DNA of 64,000 nucleotides from Puniceicoccaceae bacterium (GTDB taxonomy: Bacteria; Verrucomicrobiota; Verrucomicrobiia; Opitutales; Coraliomargaritaceae): contig CACIKF010000002.1 of the NCBI GenBank assembly GCA_902587165.1, positions 62,001 to 126,000 on the forward strand, in the 5' to 3' direction. The position numbers were made by a program, and so were the translations under genes. The notes under the pieces were generated by a model. That model made no database searches. It was not told where the DNA came from and was given only the letters and a program-made list of their open reading frames with translations. Positions 8,946-17,901 of this stretch are shown piece by piece. The first letter of the stretch is position 1. Every line of letters begins with the position of its first letter.

Positions 8946-9827
8946 CTAAAAAACTACCTTGTTAAGCGGGTATTCGATGATCCCCTCAGCGCCACGTTCC
9001 TTAAGCTCGGGAATTATCTCGCGGACAACTTTTTCGTCTAGGATAGTGTCGATGGCGACCCAGGACTCATCAGTGAGGCGGTTGATTGTCGGGTTACGCA
9101 GCGCGGGCAGATCGGCGAGGATCGCTTCAAGCTTGGACTTCTCGATGTTGAGTTTGAGGCCAACTTTGCTATTGGCTTCGAGTGCGGATGTAAGAAGTAA
9201 TGCAATGTTTTCGATCTTCTTGCGCTTAGCAGGGTTTTCCCAAGAAACCTTGTTGGCGATCAACACAGTGTTGGTGTTGAGAAGCGTGTCGACGATGCGC
9301 AGATTGTTCGCACGGATCGAGTTGCCGGTCTCAGTGAGATCGACGATAGCATCGACCAGATCAGGCACTTTGACCTCGGTCGCGCCCCAAGAGAACTCGA
9401 CCTCAGCGTTGACACCATTCTCCTTGAGATACTGACGCGTGATGTTGACTACCTCGGTGGCGATGCGCTTACCTTCGAGGTCTTTGACCGTCTGCACGGT
9501 CGAGGCTTCGGGCACCGCGATGACCCACTTAGAGGGCTTGTTGGATGCACGACTGTAGACGAGGCTGCACACTTCGACCACGTGGGAATCGTTTTCCTTG
9601 ACCCAATCCTGTCCAGTAAGGCCACAGTCGAAGTAGCCGTGTTCGACGTAGCGACTGACCTCTTGGGCACGTACGAAGCGACCGTCTAAGTTCTCGTCAT
9701 CAATCGACGGACGGTAGGAGCGGGAGCTGACTGAAATGTTGAAGCCCGCTTTACCAAAAAGTTTGATCGTGGAGTCTTGAAGGCTGCCCTTAGGCAGACC
9801 TAGCATAAGTAATGGCTTGTTTTCCAT
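8946..9827 (-). CDS. hisG: ATP phosphoribosyltransferase, long form
   Basis: 293 residues from the ATG at 9827 (an in-frame upstream ATG at 9863 is less likely because the conserved [14 protein letters not shown] begins right after 9827). Two periplasmic-binding-like lobes hold [11 protein letters not shown] and the PRPP-site region [17 protein letters not shown]. The C-terminal 75 residues ([12 protein letters not shown] ... [25 protein letters not shown]) form the HisG regulatory domain, so this is the self-contained long form that does not need HisZ. It performs the first step of histidine synthesis and is normally feedback-inhibited by histidine. No other his gene is linked except the possible hisN at 26.2 kb. 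Confidence 0.95.
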   Translation of the reverse strand: MENKPLLMLGLPKGSLQDSTIKLFGKAGFNISVSSRSYRPSIDDENLDGRFVRAQEVSRYVEHGYFDCGLTGQDWVKENDSHVVEVCSLVYSRASNKPSKWVIAVPEASTVQTVKDLEGKRIATEVVNITRQYLKENGVNAEVEFSWGATEVKVPDLVDAIVDLTETGNSIRANNLRIVDTLLNTNTVLIANKVSWENPAKRKKIENIALLLTSALEANSKVGLKLNIEKSKLEAILADLPALRNPTINRLTDESWVAIDTILDEKVVREIIPELKERGAEGIIEYPLNKVVF

Positions 9828-9945
9828 GAGCGCAAAAGCTGTCGTAGGACGCTTTCGGCACAAGGCTAAATTTGAGAAATACAGCCTTTAAGTAGGCTTT
9901 ATCTAGTAAAATAAGTATTTATAAATCGATAATTAGTGGCTAGTA

Positions 9946-9954
9946 TGATATAAT
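9946..9954 (+). promoter_or_regulatory. Candidate extended -10 promoter of bcp and its response regulator
   Basis: TGATATAAT is a textbook extended -10 element ending 24 bases before the bcp ATG. The flanking 80 bases are strikingly A/T rich compared with the coding sequence. No clear -35 is needed for extended -10 promoters. The RNA leader would be about 18 bases and contains no Shine-Dalgarno. Confidence 0.55.
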
Positions 9955-9978
9955 TACATACACCTTTTTAACAAACCA

Positions 9979-10455
9979 ATGGGCAAGCCAACACCACTCA
10001 ATGCAGGAAAAAAAGCACCCACCTTCCAATTTACGGAAGCTGGAAAAACTTACTCGCTAGACTCTTTAGAGCAGCCCTGTCTATTGTATTTCTACCCAAA
10101 GGATGATACACCAGGCTGCACAAAAGAGGCCTGTGCAATCCGCGATGCGTGGAGTGATTTTGCCAGTGCTGGACTTAAGGTGGTCGCTGTGAGTAAGGAC
10201 GACGAAAGCTCGCACAGCAAATTTCGGGAAAAGTACGGACTTCCCTTTCCACTGATCGCCGATACAAGGCTGGAGCTAGCCAATGCCTACGGCGTCTATG
10301 GTGAAAAGAAATTTATGGGTAAAACTTACGACGGCATTCACCGCATGTCCTTTCTAATTGGGGCGGACGGATTGATCCTCAAAACCTACTGTAAAGTAAA
10401 ACCAGATGACCACGCCGGCGAAGTATTAGCTGACTTCAAGGCACTTTCTAATTAA
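9979..10455 (+). CDS. bcp: Thioredoxin-dependent peroxiredoxin (BCP/PrxQ)
   Basis: 158 residues. The peroxidatic motif FYPKDDTPGCTKEAC lies at about 38-52, with Cys47 and the resolving Cys52 five residues on, as in BCP/PrxQ. An RMSFLIGADGLI strand follows. It reduces hydrogen and lipid peroxides in the cytoplasm with thioredoxin. It is followed after 12 bases by a response regulator on the same strand, which suggests a small operon behind the extended -10 at 9946. Linkage of a peroxidase and a regulator is suggestive of oxidative-stress control but unproved. Confidence 0.95.
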   Translation: MGKPTPLNAGKKAPTFQFTEAGKTYSLDSLEQPCLLYFYPKDDTPGCTKEACAIRDAWSDFASAGLKVVAVSKDDESSHSKFREKYGLPFPLIADTRLELANAYGVYGEKKFMGKTYDGIHRMSFLIGADGLILKTYCKVKPDDHAGEVLADFKALSN

Positions 10456-10467
10456 ATTCCCAACAAG

Positions 10468-11205
10468 ATGAATCAAACATCAAAGCCACTCATCATCGTC
10501 GCAGAAGATGATAAAGACCTCTCCACACTGATCGCGACGCAACTCGAAGTCGCAGGGATGCAGAGCCAAGTCTGCCATGAAGCCAGCCACGTGGGGCGAT
10601 TCTTGAAGAACAACTTCGCCAATCTAATCCTGCTCGATGTTCACCTTCCTGACGACACCGGTTTCAATCTGATGTCCGATCTGCGTAAAGCAGGTGACAA
10701 GACGCCCATCATATTTCTCACCGGTGAGAACAATGAAGTTAAAAAAGTGAACGCCCTAGAAATGGGCGGCGACGACTACATCACAAAGCCCTTTGGATTC
10801 CCCGAGCTAATTGCACGGATCAACGCCGTGCTCCGCCGCGCGGAAACAGTGCACGATAGTGATATTACGCAAAACGCCTCCACCACCGACGAACCCTTTG
10901 AATTTTGCGGTGCTGAAGTGAACCCACATCGACTCGAAGTGACCTTTGCCGACGGGGAAATCGAAAGCATCGGGCGTAAGGAGTTGGGCATCTTTACCTA
11001 CCTCGCGAGTCACCCAAACAAGGTGCTCACCCGCAAGAATTTGATCCACTCAGTCTGGGGAATCCACGCTGATGTGAGTAGCCGCTCGCTTGATCAATAT
11101 ATCGTGAAAATTCGTGAACTTTACAAAAGTCACAGTCTGACGCTAGATGACTTCCGCACCGTGCATGGCGTCGGCTATATTTACGACCTTAAGATACCCG
11201 AGTAA
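10468..11205 (+). CDS. OmpR/PhoB-type response regulator
   Basis: 245 residues. Receiver domain at 7-122 with acidic pocket AEDD (12-15), phospho-acceptor Asp57 in LILLDVHLPDD, Thr in FLTGE and Lys in YITKPF. A winged-helix transcription domain (about 150-243) contains the RKELGIFTYLASHPNKVLTR and VHGVGYIY motifs. It binds DNA when phosphorylated. No histidine kinase is encoded nearby, so it is an orphan here. It follows bcp by 12 bases and is probably co-transcribed with it. Confidence 0.93.
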   Translation: MNQTSKPLIIVAEDDKDLSTLIATQLEVAGMQSQVCHEASHVGRFLKNNFANLILLDVHLPDDTGFNLMSDLRKAGDKTPIIFLTGENNEVKKVNALEMGGDDYITKPFGFPELIARINAVLRRAETVHDSDITQNASTTDEPFEFCGAEVNPHRLEVTFADGEIESIGRKELGIFTYLASHPNKVLTRKNLIHSVWGIHADVSSRSLDQYIVKIRELYKSHSLTLDDFRTVHGVGYIYDLKIPE

Positions 11206-11265
11206 GCGCAATTAGTCGCATGACAACAAGAGTCGCCAAGAATAGTATGACTAAAGACCATTAAG

Positions 11266-11895
11266 CTACTCCGCTTGATACCACTCCTTGACGAGTGCTT
11301 TCACCGCTTCGGGTGATTCAGCCTCCTCAAAACTAAGCGATGCGGAATTAATGCAATAGCGTAAACCTGTCGGCTTGGGGCCGTCGGGGAAAACGTGGCC
11401 TTGGTGTGATCCGCAGACATTGCAGTGCACCTCCACGCGCACCATACCGTAGCTGTTATCGCGGGTCTCACCGAGGGTGCGCTCATCGATCGGTTGGACA
11501 AAGCTTGGCCAACCCGTGCCTGAATCGAACTTATCCATGCTAGTAAAGAGTGGTGTATCACAACCAATACAGCGATAGAGGCCAGTTGCTTTATTATCAT
11601 TATAGGGATTGGTAAAGGGCCGCTCTGTTCCATGGTCTCGGGCGACTCGATATTGGATATCGGTTAGGCGCTCCTTCCACTCGGTTTCCGTCCGTTGGAC
11701 AGGGAAATCGCCGCTGCTCAGGTCGACATGCGAGGGCAAGCCGCAAGCGGAGGCGCATGCGCTAACATCGACATCAGTTGACTCAGGAGGTGTGGATTTT
11801 TCAGGCATAGCAAAAGTAAGAAGGGCACCGGCCAATAAGACAAAGAGTATCGCAGGGCCATAAATGCGGAAGTTTGATTGCGTTTCTATAATCAC
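11266..11895 (-). CDS. msrB: Membrane-anchored peptide-methionine (R)-S-oxide reductase MsrB
   Basis: 209 residues from a GTG directly after an in-frame stop. A membrane segment at 12-30 anchors it; residues 44-53 are cysteine-rich (CASACG). The MsrB domain spans about 68-205: zinc ligands Cys109/112 and Cys158/161, GTGWPSF at 126-132, HVFPDGP, and the nucleophile in RYCINSASL (Cys181). It reduces the R-epimer of methionine sulfoxide. The anchor suggests periplasmic repair, in contrast with cytoplasmic MsrA at 1962. The electron donor for the outside enzyme is not encoded nearby. No Shine-Dalgarno is seen. Confidence 0.93.
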   Translation of the reverse strand: MIIETQSNFRIYGPAILFVLLAGALLTFAMPEKSTPPESTDVDVSACASACGLPSHVDLSSGDFPVQRTETEWKERLTDIQYRVARDHGTERPFTNPYNDNKATGLYRCIGCDTPLFTSMDKFDSGTGWPSFVQPIDERTLGETRDNSYGMVRVEVHCNVCGSHQGHVFPDGPKPTGLRYCINSASLSFEEAESPEAVKALVKEWYQAE

Positions 11896-11983
11896 TTAGA
11901 AACAAACAATAGGGACTATTCCCATGAATGCAATTCCTCGCCGATGTCTATTCACGATTCGATGGGGGAAACCGTTTCGCGCT

Positions 11984-11999
11984 CAGGCAGTAGCCTGCC
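11984..11999 (+). repeat. Short hairpin before the carboxynorspermidine dehydrogenase gene
   Basis: CAGGC-AGTA-GCCTG (11984-11997) makes a 5-bp stem with a 4-base loop, and GGCAG/CTGCC (11986-11999) gives an alternative pairing. It lies about 55 bases upstream of the start at 12055. No known riboswitch was recognised. It may be chance. Confidence 0.25.
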
Positions 12000-12054
12000 C
12001 CGCCATGATAAATATTCTTGAAGAACGTGTCAGGCTAGAGCTAATGCTACGGAT

Positions 12055-13251
12055 ATGTCAAAAGTAGTCATTATCGGTGCCGGCGGTGTGGGCAATGTGG
12101 TCGCGCAAAAGTGCGCACAGCTTGCGGATGTTTTTACTGAAATCGTTCTCGCATCGCGCACAGTTACAAAGTGCGAGGCGATCGCTGCAGATGTTAAGGC
12201 CAAGCAAAACATCACGATTCGCACCGCGGCGCTGGATGCCGACGATGTCGCTGCGACAACAGAGTTTCTCCAAGCTGAGCAACCAGAACTTTTGATCAAC
12301 GTCGCCCTGCCCTACCAAGACCTTGCGCTGATGGATGCATGCCTAGCCGTGGGCGTTCACTACATAGATACCGCTAACTATGAACCGCACGAAGAAGCCA
12401 AGTTTGAGTATAAATGGCAATGGGCTTACCAAGACAGCTTCAAAGAAGCAGGACTGACTGCGCTACTCGGCTCGGGTTTCGACCCCGGCGTGACGAATGT
12501 CTTTTGCGCCTACGCACAAAAACATCTTTTTGATGAGATCGATACAATCGATATCCTAGACGCCAATGCTGGTGACCACGGCTACCACTTTGCGACCAAC
12601 TTTAACCCAGAGATCAACATCCGTGAGATTACCCAAAATGGACGCTACTGGGAAGAAGGCGAATGGAAAGAAGTCGAACCCATGAGCATACAACAGGTCT
12701 ACGACTTCCCAATCGTCGGGCCGCAAGATGCCTATCTCCTGTATCACGAGGAGATGGAATCACTCTGCCAGAACATCAAAGGCCTAAAACGCATTCGTTT
12801 CTGGATGACCTTTTCTAAGAAGTATCTTACCCACCTCAAGGTGCTGGAAAACGTCGGTATGACTTCGATTGAGCCGATCGAGTTCAAGGGGCAGAAAGTC
12901 CAACCAATCGAGTTTCTCAAAGCGGTACTCCCCGACCCAGCCAGCCTAGGGTCACGGACAAGAGGTAAGACCTGCATTGGTTGCGACATAGTGGGCACGA
13001 AAGACGGCAAGAAGAAACGTATCTTCATCTACAACAGCTGCGACCACCAAGAGTGCTTTAAAGAAGTCTCCAGCCAAGCGATCAGCTACACCACAGGGGT
13101 TCCTGCGATGATTGGGGGACAAATGATACTCAAGGGTCTCTGGAAAGAACCTGGCATTTGGAATATGGAACAACGCGACCCTGATCCCTTTATGGAAGAG
13201 CTCAAGCTGCATGGCCTGCCGTGGGACATTATCGAACTGCCGCTGGATTAA
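12055..13251 (+). CDS. Carboxynorspermidine/carboxyspermidine dehydrogenase
   Basis: 398 residues, saccharopine-dehydrogenase-like. It has an N-terminal Rossmann motif VIIGAGGVGNVVAQKCA, then LLINVALPYQDLALMDACL, HYIDTANYEP and GSGFDPGVTNVFCAY, all typical of the carboxynorspermidine dehydrogenase (LYS1-like) group rather than lysine saccharopine enzymes. It condenses aspartate semialdehyde with putrescine (or diaminopropane) using NADPH. With aguA and aguB in the same window it supplies the middle step of the alternative spermidine pathway; the decarboxylase (nspC type) is not in this window. It stands alone, 159 bases from the divergent msrB. Confidence 0.9.
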   Translation: MSKVVIIGAGGVGNVVAQKCAQLADVFTEIVLASRTVTKCEAIAADVKAKQNITIRTAALDADDVAATTEFLQAEQPELLINVALPYQDLALMDACLAVGVHYIDTANYEPHEEAKFEYKWQWAYQDSFKEAGLTALLGSGFDPGVTNVFCAYAQKHLFDEIDTIDILDANAGDHGYHFATNFNPEINIREITQNGRYWEEGEWKEVEPMSIQQVYDFPIVGPQDAYLLYHEEMESLCQNIKGLKRIRFWMTFSKKYLTHLKVLENVGMTSIEPIEFKGQKVQPIEFLKAVLPDPASLGSRTRGKTCIGCDIVGTKDGKKKRIFIYNSCDHQECFKEVSSQAISYTTGVPAMIGGQMILKGLWKEPGIWNMEQRDPDPFMEELKLHGLPWDIIELPLD

Positions 13252-13285
13252 ATCAGTCAGGCTGGCTCTGCCGCCCGAATACTCA

Positions 13286-13320
13286 AGAAAAAGGCCCCCA
13301 GGTTAATCGGAGGCCTTTAT
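13286..13320 (-). terminator. Rho-independent terminator after tRNA-Gly
   Basis: On the minus strand AAAGGCCTCC and GGGGGCCTTT pair (one G-T) around a 9-base loop and end in TTTTT. It starts six bases after the tRNA-Gly CCA end. The plus-strand version also has a short T run and could serve the convergent dehydrogenase gene ending at 13251. Confidence 0.85.
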
Positions 13321-13325
13321 GAAAA

Positions 13326-13401
<76 letters not shown>

Positions 13402-13443
13402 TTTGTTTAGGAAAATTGTGAAGAATCTATGACCGACCTCTCA

Positions 13444-13449
13444 TGTCAA
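13444..13449 (-). promoter_or_regulatory. -35 box of tRNA-Gly promoter
   Basis: The minus strand reads TTGACA, a perfect -35. The best -10 candidates near 13421-13429 (ATTCTT, or TAGATT at short spacing) are poor. Position and orientation fit the tRNA-Gly gene. Confidence 0.45.
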
Positions 13450-13491
13450 CGTGTTTTTAGTAAAATTTAAGGAGACGTTTCGCCCCAGCAT

Positions 13492-14361
13492 TTACTCTAA
13501 ATCAAGGTCTATCAGAAACTTACGGCGTAAAGTGTCAGGCAGGGCTATAAAGTCGTTGGCGCGAAGACTAGTGGCGACTTCGTCATTAAGTAATTCGCGG
13601 ATCGTGGAGCGAACTTTGACATCGTCGCGCGCATTATATAAAATGTAAAAGGAGAGTCGGATAGGATAATCACCATAGTGCACGTTATCATCAGTAGGGC
13701 CAAAAGCAGGTGCGTAAGTGTCGCCACCAGATGAGACCATGAGCACTTTTATATTACTATTCTCTGGCACACGAGAGAGAATAGCGATAGAAGCAACATC
13801 AGAGCCGATTAAATCCTCGATCTCGGTATCTTTGACCACAGACACATTGGGTTTCAAGCCGCCACCTTTGAAGATGCTGTGTTTAAAAAGCTCCAAGGCG
13901 ATGCTCTTATCGTTGATACCGGCGAGCGCTTTAATATTGCGACTTTCCCAACCGGATAGCCCAAGTTCGCCCCAAGTATTGAGATTAAGCTCTTCGTTGG
14001 AACCGAATATGCCCCCGAGCCGAGCAACACTGATTTCGTCTATGGGGTTACTATCATTGACCACGATTACGGCGACATCGTAGGCAAAAGGATAGATATT
14101 AAATTCATCGCGAGGCACTTCGTCTCCTTCTGGTAATGCAACAATGGCGAGATCAATCTCGTCAGAGCGGAGGCGATCAAGCGCGGGTAAGCTACCAATG
14201 CTATCAACGACAAAAGTAGTATCATTTTCTGCGCCGTAGACCTTAAGCGGCGCTAGGATGTGGTCGGCAAGCAGGTCGGATACAGCAATACGAATTTCTT
14301 CGGCTTGCGCGGTCGCGATCAGAGAAAGCGGCAGGAGTAAAAGCATTTTTCCAAAGTTCAT
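13492..14361 (-). CDS. PstS-like periplasmic substrate-binding protein
   Basis: 289 residues from the ATG at 14361 (a TTG two codons earlier is possible). Signal peptide: MNFGKMLLLLPLSLIATAQA with an AQA-E cleavage site. The mature part resembles PBP-like phosphate-binding proteins: IRIAVSDLLADHI, SIGSLPALDRLRSDEIDLAIVALPEGD, FAYDVAVIVVNDSNPIDEIS, and a TWGELGL strand. No ABC permease or ATPase is adjacent, so it could be a stand-alone sensor or accessory protein. It lies 87 bases downstream of the NtrC-type regulator on the same strand and may be co-expressed. The ligand is uncertain. Confidence 0.75.
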   Translation of the reverse strand: MNFGKMLLLLPLSLIATAQAEEIRIAVSDLLADHILAPLKVYGAENDTTFVVDSIGSLPALDRLRSDEIDLAIVALPEGDEVPRDEFNIYPFAYDVAVIVVNDSNPIDEISVARLGGIFGSNEELNLNTWGELGLSGWESRNIKALAGINDKSIALELFKHSIFKGGGLKPNVSVVKDTEIEDLIGSDVASIAILSRVPENSNIKVLMVSSGGDTYAPAFGPTDDNVHYGDYPIRLSFYILYNARDDVKVRSTIRELLNDEVATSLRANDFIALPDTLRRKFLIDLDLE

Positions 14362-14454
14362 GATCAATCTTTTTTTGGGTAGATAAAAAGTATAATAATG
14401 ACAATGTCGAATGCTGGCTAATGAGAGTCAAACTCTAAGCGGGTCTATCCGGCG

Positions 14455-15837
14455 CTACTTATCGATGTCAAGTTCAGGCCACTGAATAAGTTTACGGTGA
14501 AGAGTACGGCGGCTAATGCCCATAAGCTCAGCAGCGTGGGTACGGTTGCCATTAGTTTTGATCAGCGCATTACGAAGGAGGCGTTTTTCATTTTCCTCTT
14601 TGCTCAATGTTGGGCTACTAGAAAGTGGCTGTGGCTTCTCGTCCAACGATTTCTCAGTCTGGTTATGATATTTAGGGTCGAGATCGTATTCGGAAAGCTC
14701 CTTACCCCGTTTGAGCACGACGGTATTTTCGCAGAAATTACGCAACTCGCGAATATTCCCTGGCCAGCGATAGTCTTGGAGCACTTTGATCGCGCCTTCG
14801 GTCAAATCGATGGGAGCTAGCTCGTTTTCCTCGGCGAAGGAATCGATATAATGGTTGAGCAGCATAGGTAGGTCCTCTCGGCGCTCGCGCAATGGCGGGA
14901 GGTAAATGGTAATTACGTTGAGTCGATACAGCAAGTCCTCGCGAAACTCGCCGCGCTTGACCATCTCTGTGAGATTGCGATTCGTCGCGCAGACGAGGCG
15001 AACGTCGACTTGGATGGGTTTCGAACTGCCGAGGCGTTCGAAACTGCGGGTCTCAAGAAAGCGTAGAAGTTTGACCTGCGTCGCGGAGTCGATTTCACCG
15101 ATTTCATCAAGAAAGAGTGTGCCGCCATCAGCCGCCTCAAAACGACCAATCCGACGCTCGGTCGCACCCGTGTAAGCGCCTTTCTCGTGCCCGAAGAGTT
15201 CGCTTTCAAGGAGATTGGCTGCCAAAGCCGCACAGTGCACGGGGACGAAGGCTTGGCGAGCGCGGTTGCTGTTTTGATGGATGGCTTGAGCGATGAGCTC
15301 TTTACCCGTACCAGTCTCTCCCTCAAGTAGTGCAGTGGCCTTGGAAGGCGCAACGAGTTTGACCTTGTCCAGCACGTCGTTGAGGCCAGGTGAGTTACCA
15401 ACGATACCATCGAAGCTATACTTCTTGTCGAGCCGCTCGTGCAGAACAAGGTTTTCCGCCTCGATTCGGCGACTTTGCAGCGCCCGTTTGATCAAGATTT
15501 CCAATTTTTCTAGACTAACAGGCTTGGTTAGGAAGTCGAAGGCGCCGCGTCGCATGGCTTCGACCGCTGTTTCCACATTGCCGTAGGCAGTCATCATAAT
15601 GCAGATCGGCCGGTTAGCTTGGGTGATGGCACGGTCTATAACCTTAAGCCCTGATTTGCCCGCCATGCGCAAATCTGTCAGCACGATGTCAAAGGTCTCA
15701 GCCTCCATCAGGTTAAAGGCCTCGTCTGCCCCTGAGGCCATATACACCTCATACTCCTCTTCAAGGGCTATGCTGAGCCCCTCGCGGGTGTTTTTTTCAT
15801 CATCGACAATTAAAATTGTTACTGGCATGTGAGACAT
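14455..15837 (-). CDS. NtrC-family sigma-54-dependent response regulator
   Basis: 460 residues from the ATG at 15837 (upstream in-frame ATG 15873 rejected because VTILIVDDEKN begins just after 15837). Receiver domain 1-120 with IVLTDLRMAG phospho-Asp; AAA+ domain about 140-375 with Walker A EGETGTGKEL, the sigma-54 contact loop as GAYTGA (the common variant of GAFTGA), Walker B GGTLFLDEIG and the LYRLNVITIYLPPLRER arginine finger region; Fis-type HTH at the C-terminus (NRTHAAELMGISRRTL). No partner kinase is nearby. It is divergent from moxR (110 bases), so it is the obvious candidate to control the Bat operon, but no clear -24/-12 promoter was found there. Confidence 0.93.
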   Translation of the reverse strand: MSHMPVTILIVDDEKNTREGLSIALEEEYEVYMASGADEAFNLMEAETFDIVLTDLRMAGKSGLKVIDRAITQANRPICIMMTAYGNVETAVEAMRRGAFDFLTKPVSLEKLEILIKRALQSRRIEAENLVLHERLDKKYSFDGIVGNSPGLNDVLDKVKLVAPSKATALLEGETGTGKELIAQAIHQNSNRARQAFVPVHCAALAANLLESELFGHEKGAYTGATERRIGRFEAADGGTLFLDEIGEIDSATQVKLLRFLETRSFERLGSSKPIQVDVRLVCATNRNLTEMVKRGEFREDLLYRLNVITIYLPPLRERREDLPMLLNHYIDSFAEENELAPIDLTEGAIKVLQDYRWPGNIRELRNFCENTVVLKRGKELSEYDLDPKYHNQTEKSLDEKPQPLSSSPTLSKEENEKRLLRNALIKTNGNRTHAAELMGISRRTLHRKLIQWPELDIDK

Positions 15838-15860
15838 TAAGACACATTCTAGAACTAAAT

Positions 15861-15876
15861 GCAATATTCTCATTGC
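15861..15876. promoter_or_regulatory. Imperfect operator-like inverted repeat between ntrC-type gene and moxR
   Basis: GCAAT (15861-15865) and ATTGC (15872-15876) are inverted around 6 bases, in the divergent promoter region. Together with the perfect palindrome at 15916 it may be a protein-binding site. The half-sites are short, so chance is possible. Confidence 0.35.
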
Positions 15877-15915
15877 AATGAAACCTATCGCTTTCTCCTT
15901 TGTCAGTTTACCTTC

Positions 15916-15931
15916 CGCAAATAAATTTGCG
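15916..15931. promoter_or_regulatory. Perfect 16-bp palindrome upstream of moxR
   Basis: CGCAAAT-AA-ATTTGCG: two exact 7-base half-sites separated by two bases, ending 16 bases before the moxR ATG. The AT-rich core with G/C ends is typical of a dimeric HTH operator. No hairpin terminator tail follows, so it is unlikely to be a terminator. Confidence 0.55.
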
Positions 15932-15947
15932 AACCTACCATATTACT

Positions 15948-16943
15948 ATGAGCCAAGATTCAATCGCACCTGAAATCGAAGAAAAATTAAAGTCGGCTAT
16001 CCAATGGATCCCCACTTTACGCGAGGAGATCGCTCGCGTCATCGTCGGGCAGCATTATCTAGTCGATCGCCTTTTAGTTGGTCTGCTGGCCAATGGTCAC
16101 GTCCTACTCGAAGGTGTACCTGGGCTAGCCAAGACACTCAGCATCCGCACCCTCGCCTCGGCCACGGCGGCGGACTTCAAGCGAATTCAGTTCACACCCG
16201 ATTTGCTACCAGCTGACATTCTCGGTACCTTAATTTACAGCCCAAAGGAAAACACCTTCCACACTCGCAAGGGACCGATATTTGCCAACCTCATTCTGGC
16301 GGACGAAATCAATCGCGCACCCGCCAAGGTACAAAGCGCACTACTCGAAGCCATGCAAGAGCACCAAGTGACCATCGGTGATACGACTTATCCATTGCCC
16401 GAACCCTTCCTAGTGCTGGCCACAGAAAATCCGATCGATCAAGAGGGCACCTACCCCCTTCCGGAGGCGCAGGTAGACCGCTTTATGCTAAAACTCAAGG
16501 TTGGCTATCCAAGCAAAGACGATGAGCGAGCGATCCTTGACCGTATGTCCTCGACCGCACCAAATCTGAATGTCGATGCCGTCACCACGCTCGATGCGAT
16601 CAGCGAAGCTCGGAAGCTGGTCAACGACGTCTTCGTCGACCCAAAGATCCGAGACTACATTGTCGATCTCATTCTCGCGACCCGCGATCCTGAGCAATAC
16701 AAACTCAAGCTCAGTCAATACATTCAGTTCGGTGCCAGTCCGCGTGCGACTATTAGCCTAACGCTCGCCGCAAAAGCTTGGGCGCTGATGCAAGGACGCG
16801 CCTATGTCGTGCCACAGGACCTTAAAGAAATCGGCATGGACGTGCTTCGCCACCGCTTGATACCATCCTATGAAGCCGAAGCCGAAGAGATTAGTAGTGA
16901 GGACCTCGTCACCTCGATTTTCGACGCTGTGCCGGTGCCATAA
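15948..16943 (+). CDS. MoxR-type AAA+ ATPase
   Basis: 331 residues from the ATG at 15948 (the conserved part starts right after it). Walker A is GVPGLAKT at 56-63, Walker B LADEINRAPAKVQSALLEAMQE, sensor 1 LATENPIDQEGTYPLPEAQVDRF, all hallmark MoxR. It probably remodels or activates proteins of the Bat/VWA system downstream by ATP hydrolysis. First gene of a seven-gene operon (DUF58, DUF4381, batA, batB/C, batD, batE), 42 bases before DUF58. A perfect palindrome lies just upstream. Confidence 0.95.
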   Translation: MSQDSIAPEIEEKLKSAIQWIPTLREEIARVIVGQHYLVDRLLVGLLANGHVLLEGVPGLAKTLSIRTLASATAADFKRIQFTPDLLPADILGTLIYSPKENTFHTRKGPIFANLILADEINRAPAKVQSALLEAMQEHQVTIGDTTYPLPEPFLVLATENPIDQEGTYPLPEAQVDRFMLKLKVGYPSKDDERAILDRMSSTAPNLNVDAVTTLDAISEARKLVNDVFVDPKIRDYIVDLILATRDPEQYKLKLSQYIQFGASPRATISLTLAAKAWALMQGRAYVVPQDLKEIGMDVLRHRLIPSYEAEAEEISSEDLVTSIFDAVPVP

Positions 16944-16985
16944 GGGAATAATCAGTCATCACTCATTATTCATAAGTCATTTCTG

Positions 16986-17888
16986 ATGACCCCAACTGAC
17001 ATCATTAAAAAAGTCCGTCGCCTTGAAATTCGTACACGAAGGCTCGTTACCGATTCGGTGACAGGGGCTTATCACAGCTCTTTCAAAGGGCGCGGTATGG
17101 ACTTTGAAGAAGTCCGCGAATATGCCATCGGTGACGACGTGCGTACGATCGATTGGAATGTATCGGCTAAGATGGATCGACCCTTCGTAAAAGTCTTCCG
17201 GGAAGAGCGCGAGCTGACACTCATGTTACTGATCGACCTCAGTGCCTCAGGCATTTTCGGTTCCGTCGAGCAAAGTAAGCGCGAGCGAGCCGCAGAGATC
17301 GCTAGCGTGATCGCCTTTTCCGCTTCGCAAAATAACGACAAGGTCGGGCTTCTCCTCTATACTGAGGAGGTTGAGCACTACATTCCGCCTAAAAAGGGCC
17401 GCAGTCATATTTTACGAGTGATTCGTGACATACTTTTTTTTGAACCCTCTGGCAAAACGACTAGACATAAGTCTGCACTCGACTACCTCAATCGCGTACA
17501 ACGTCGTAAGAGTGTCGTCTTTTTGATCTCAGATTTCATCGATAATGACTCTCCGCTCCCCGCTCCCGATTCACCACTCTTCGCGACACTCGCCCTCACC
17601 CATCAACGACACGACCTTATAAGTATCGCCCTAAGCGATTCCCGTGAATACGTGCTACCAAAAGTCGGCCTAATAACACTCGAAGACGCCGAGACTGGCG
17701 ATGTCGTCGAGATTAATACCAACAGCCATCATAATAGAGAGCGCTATGCAAAGCTCGCTGAAGAAAACCTTGAAGCTTTTCGAGCCGGCATGCGTAAAAA
17801 AGGCCTCGACTGGATCGAAGCTCGCACAGATCAACCATATCTACCTGCACTGTGTAAACTCTTCGCTTTACGTGCTAGTAGGCACTAA
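16986..17888 (+). CDS. DUF58 protein (VWA-like, MoxR partner)
   Basis: 300 residues. It carries the DUF58 signature GRGMDFEEVREYAIGDDVRTIDWN at about 36-59, followed by PFVKVFREERELTLMLLIDLSASG, a VWA-like metal site. DUF58 proteins accompany MoxR in most bacteria and are thought to be handled by it. No membrane segment is visible. It is followed by the DUF4381 gene after 13 bases. Confidence 0.93.
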   Translation: MTPTDIIKKVRRLEIRTRRLVTDSVTGAYHSSFKGRGMDFEEVREYAIGDDVRTIDWNVSAKMDRPFVKVFREERELTLMLLIDLSASGIFGSVEQSKRERAAEIASVIAFSASQNNDKVGLLLYTEEVEHYIPPKKGRSHILRVIRDILFFEPSGKTTRHKSALDYLNRVQRRKSVVFLISDFIDNDSPLPAPDSPLFATLALTHQRHDLISIALSDSREYVLPKVGLITLEDAETGDVVEINTNSHHNRERYAKLAEENLEAFRAGMRKKGLDWIEARTDQPYLPALCKLFALRASRH

Positions 17889-17901
17889 ACGAGAACTAGA
17901 A

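Noticed and set aside
14913-15449. 178-residue minus-strand frame inside the NtrC-type gene
   Set aside because: Same strand, another frame of a gene with complete AAA+ motifs.
15838-15947. Sigma-54 promoter for the Bat operon
   Set aside because: Expected because of the NtrC-type regulator, but no TGGCAC-N5-TTGCA-like site was found.
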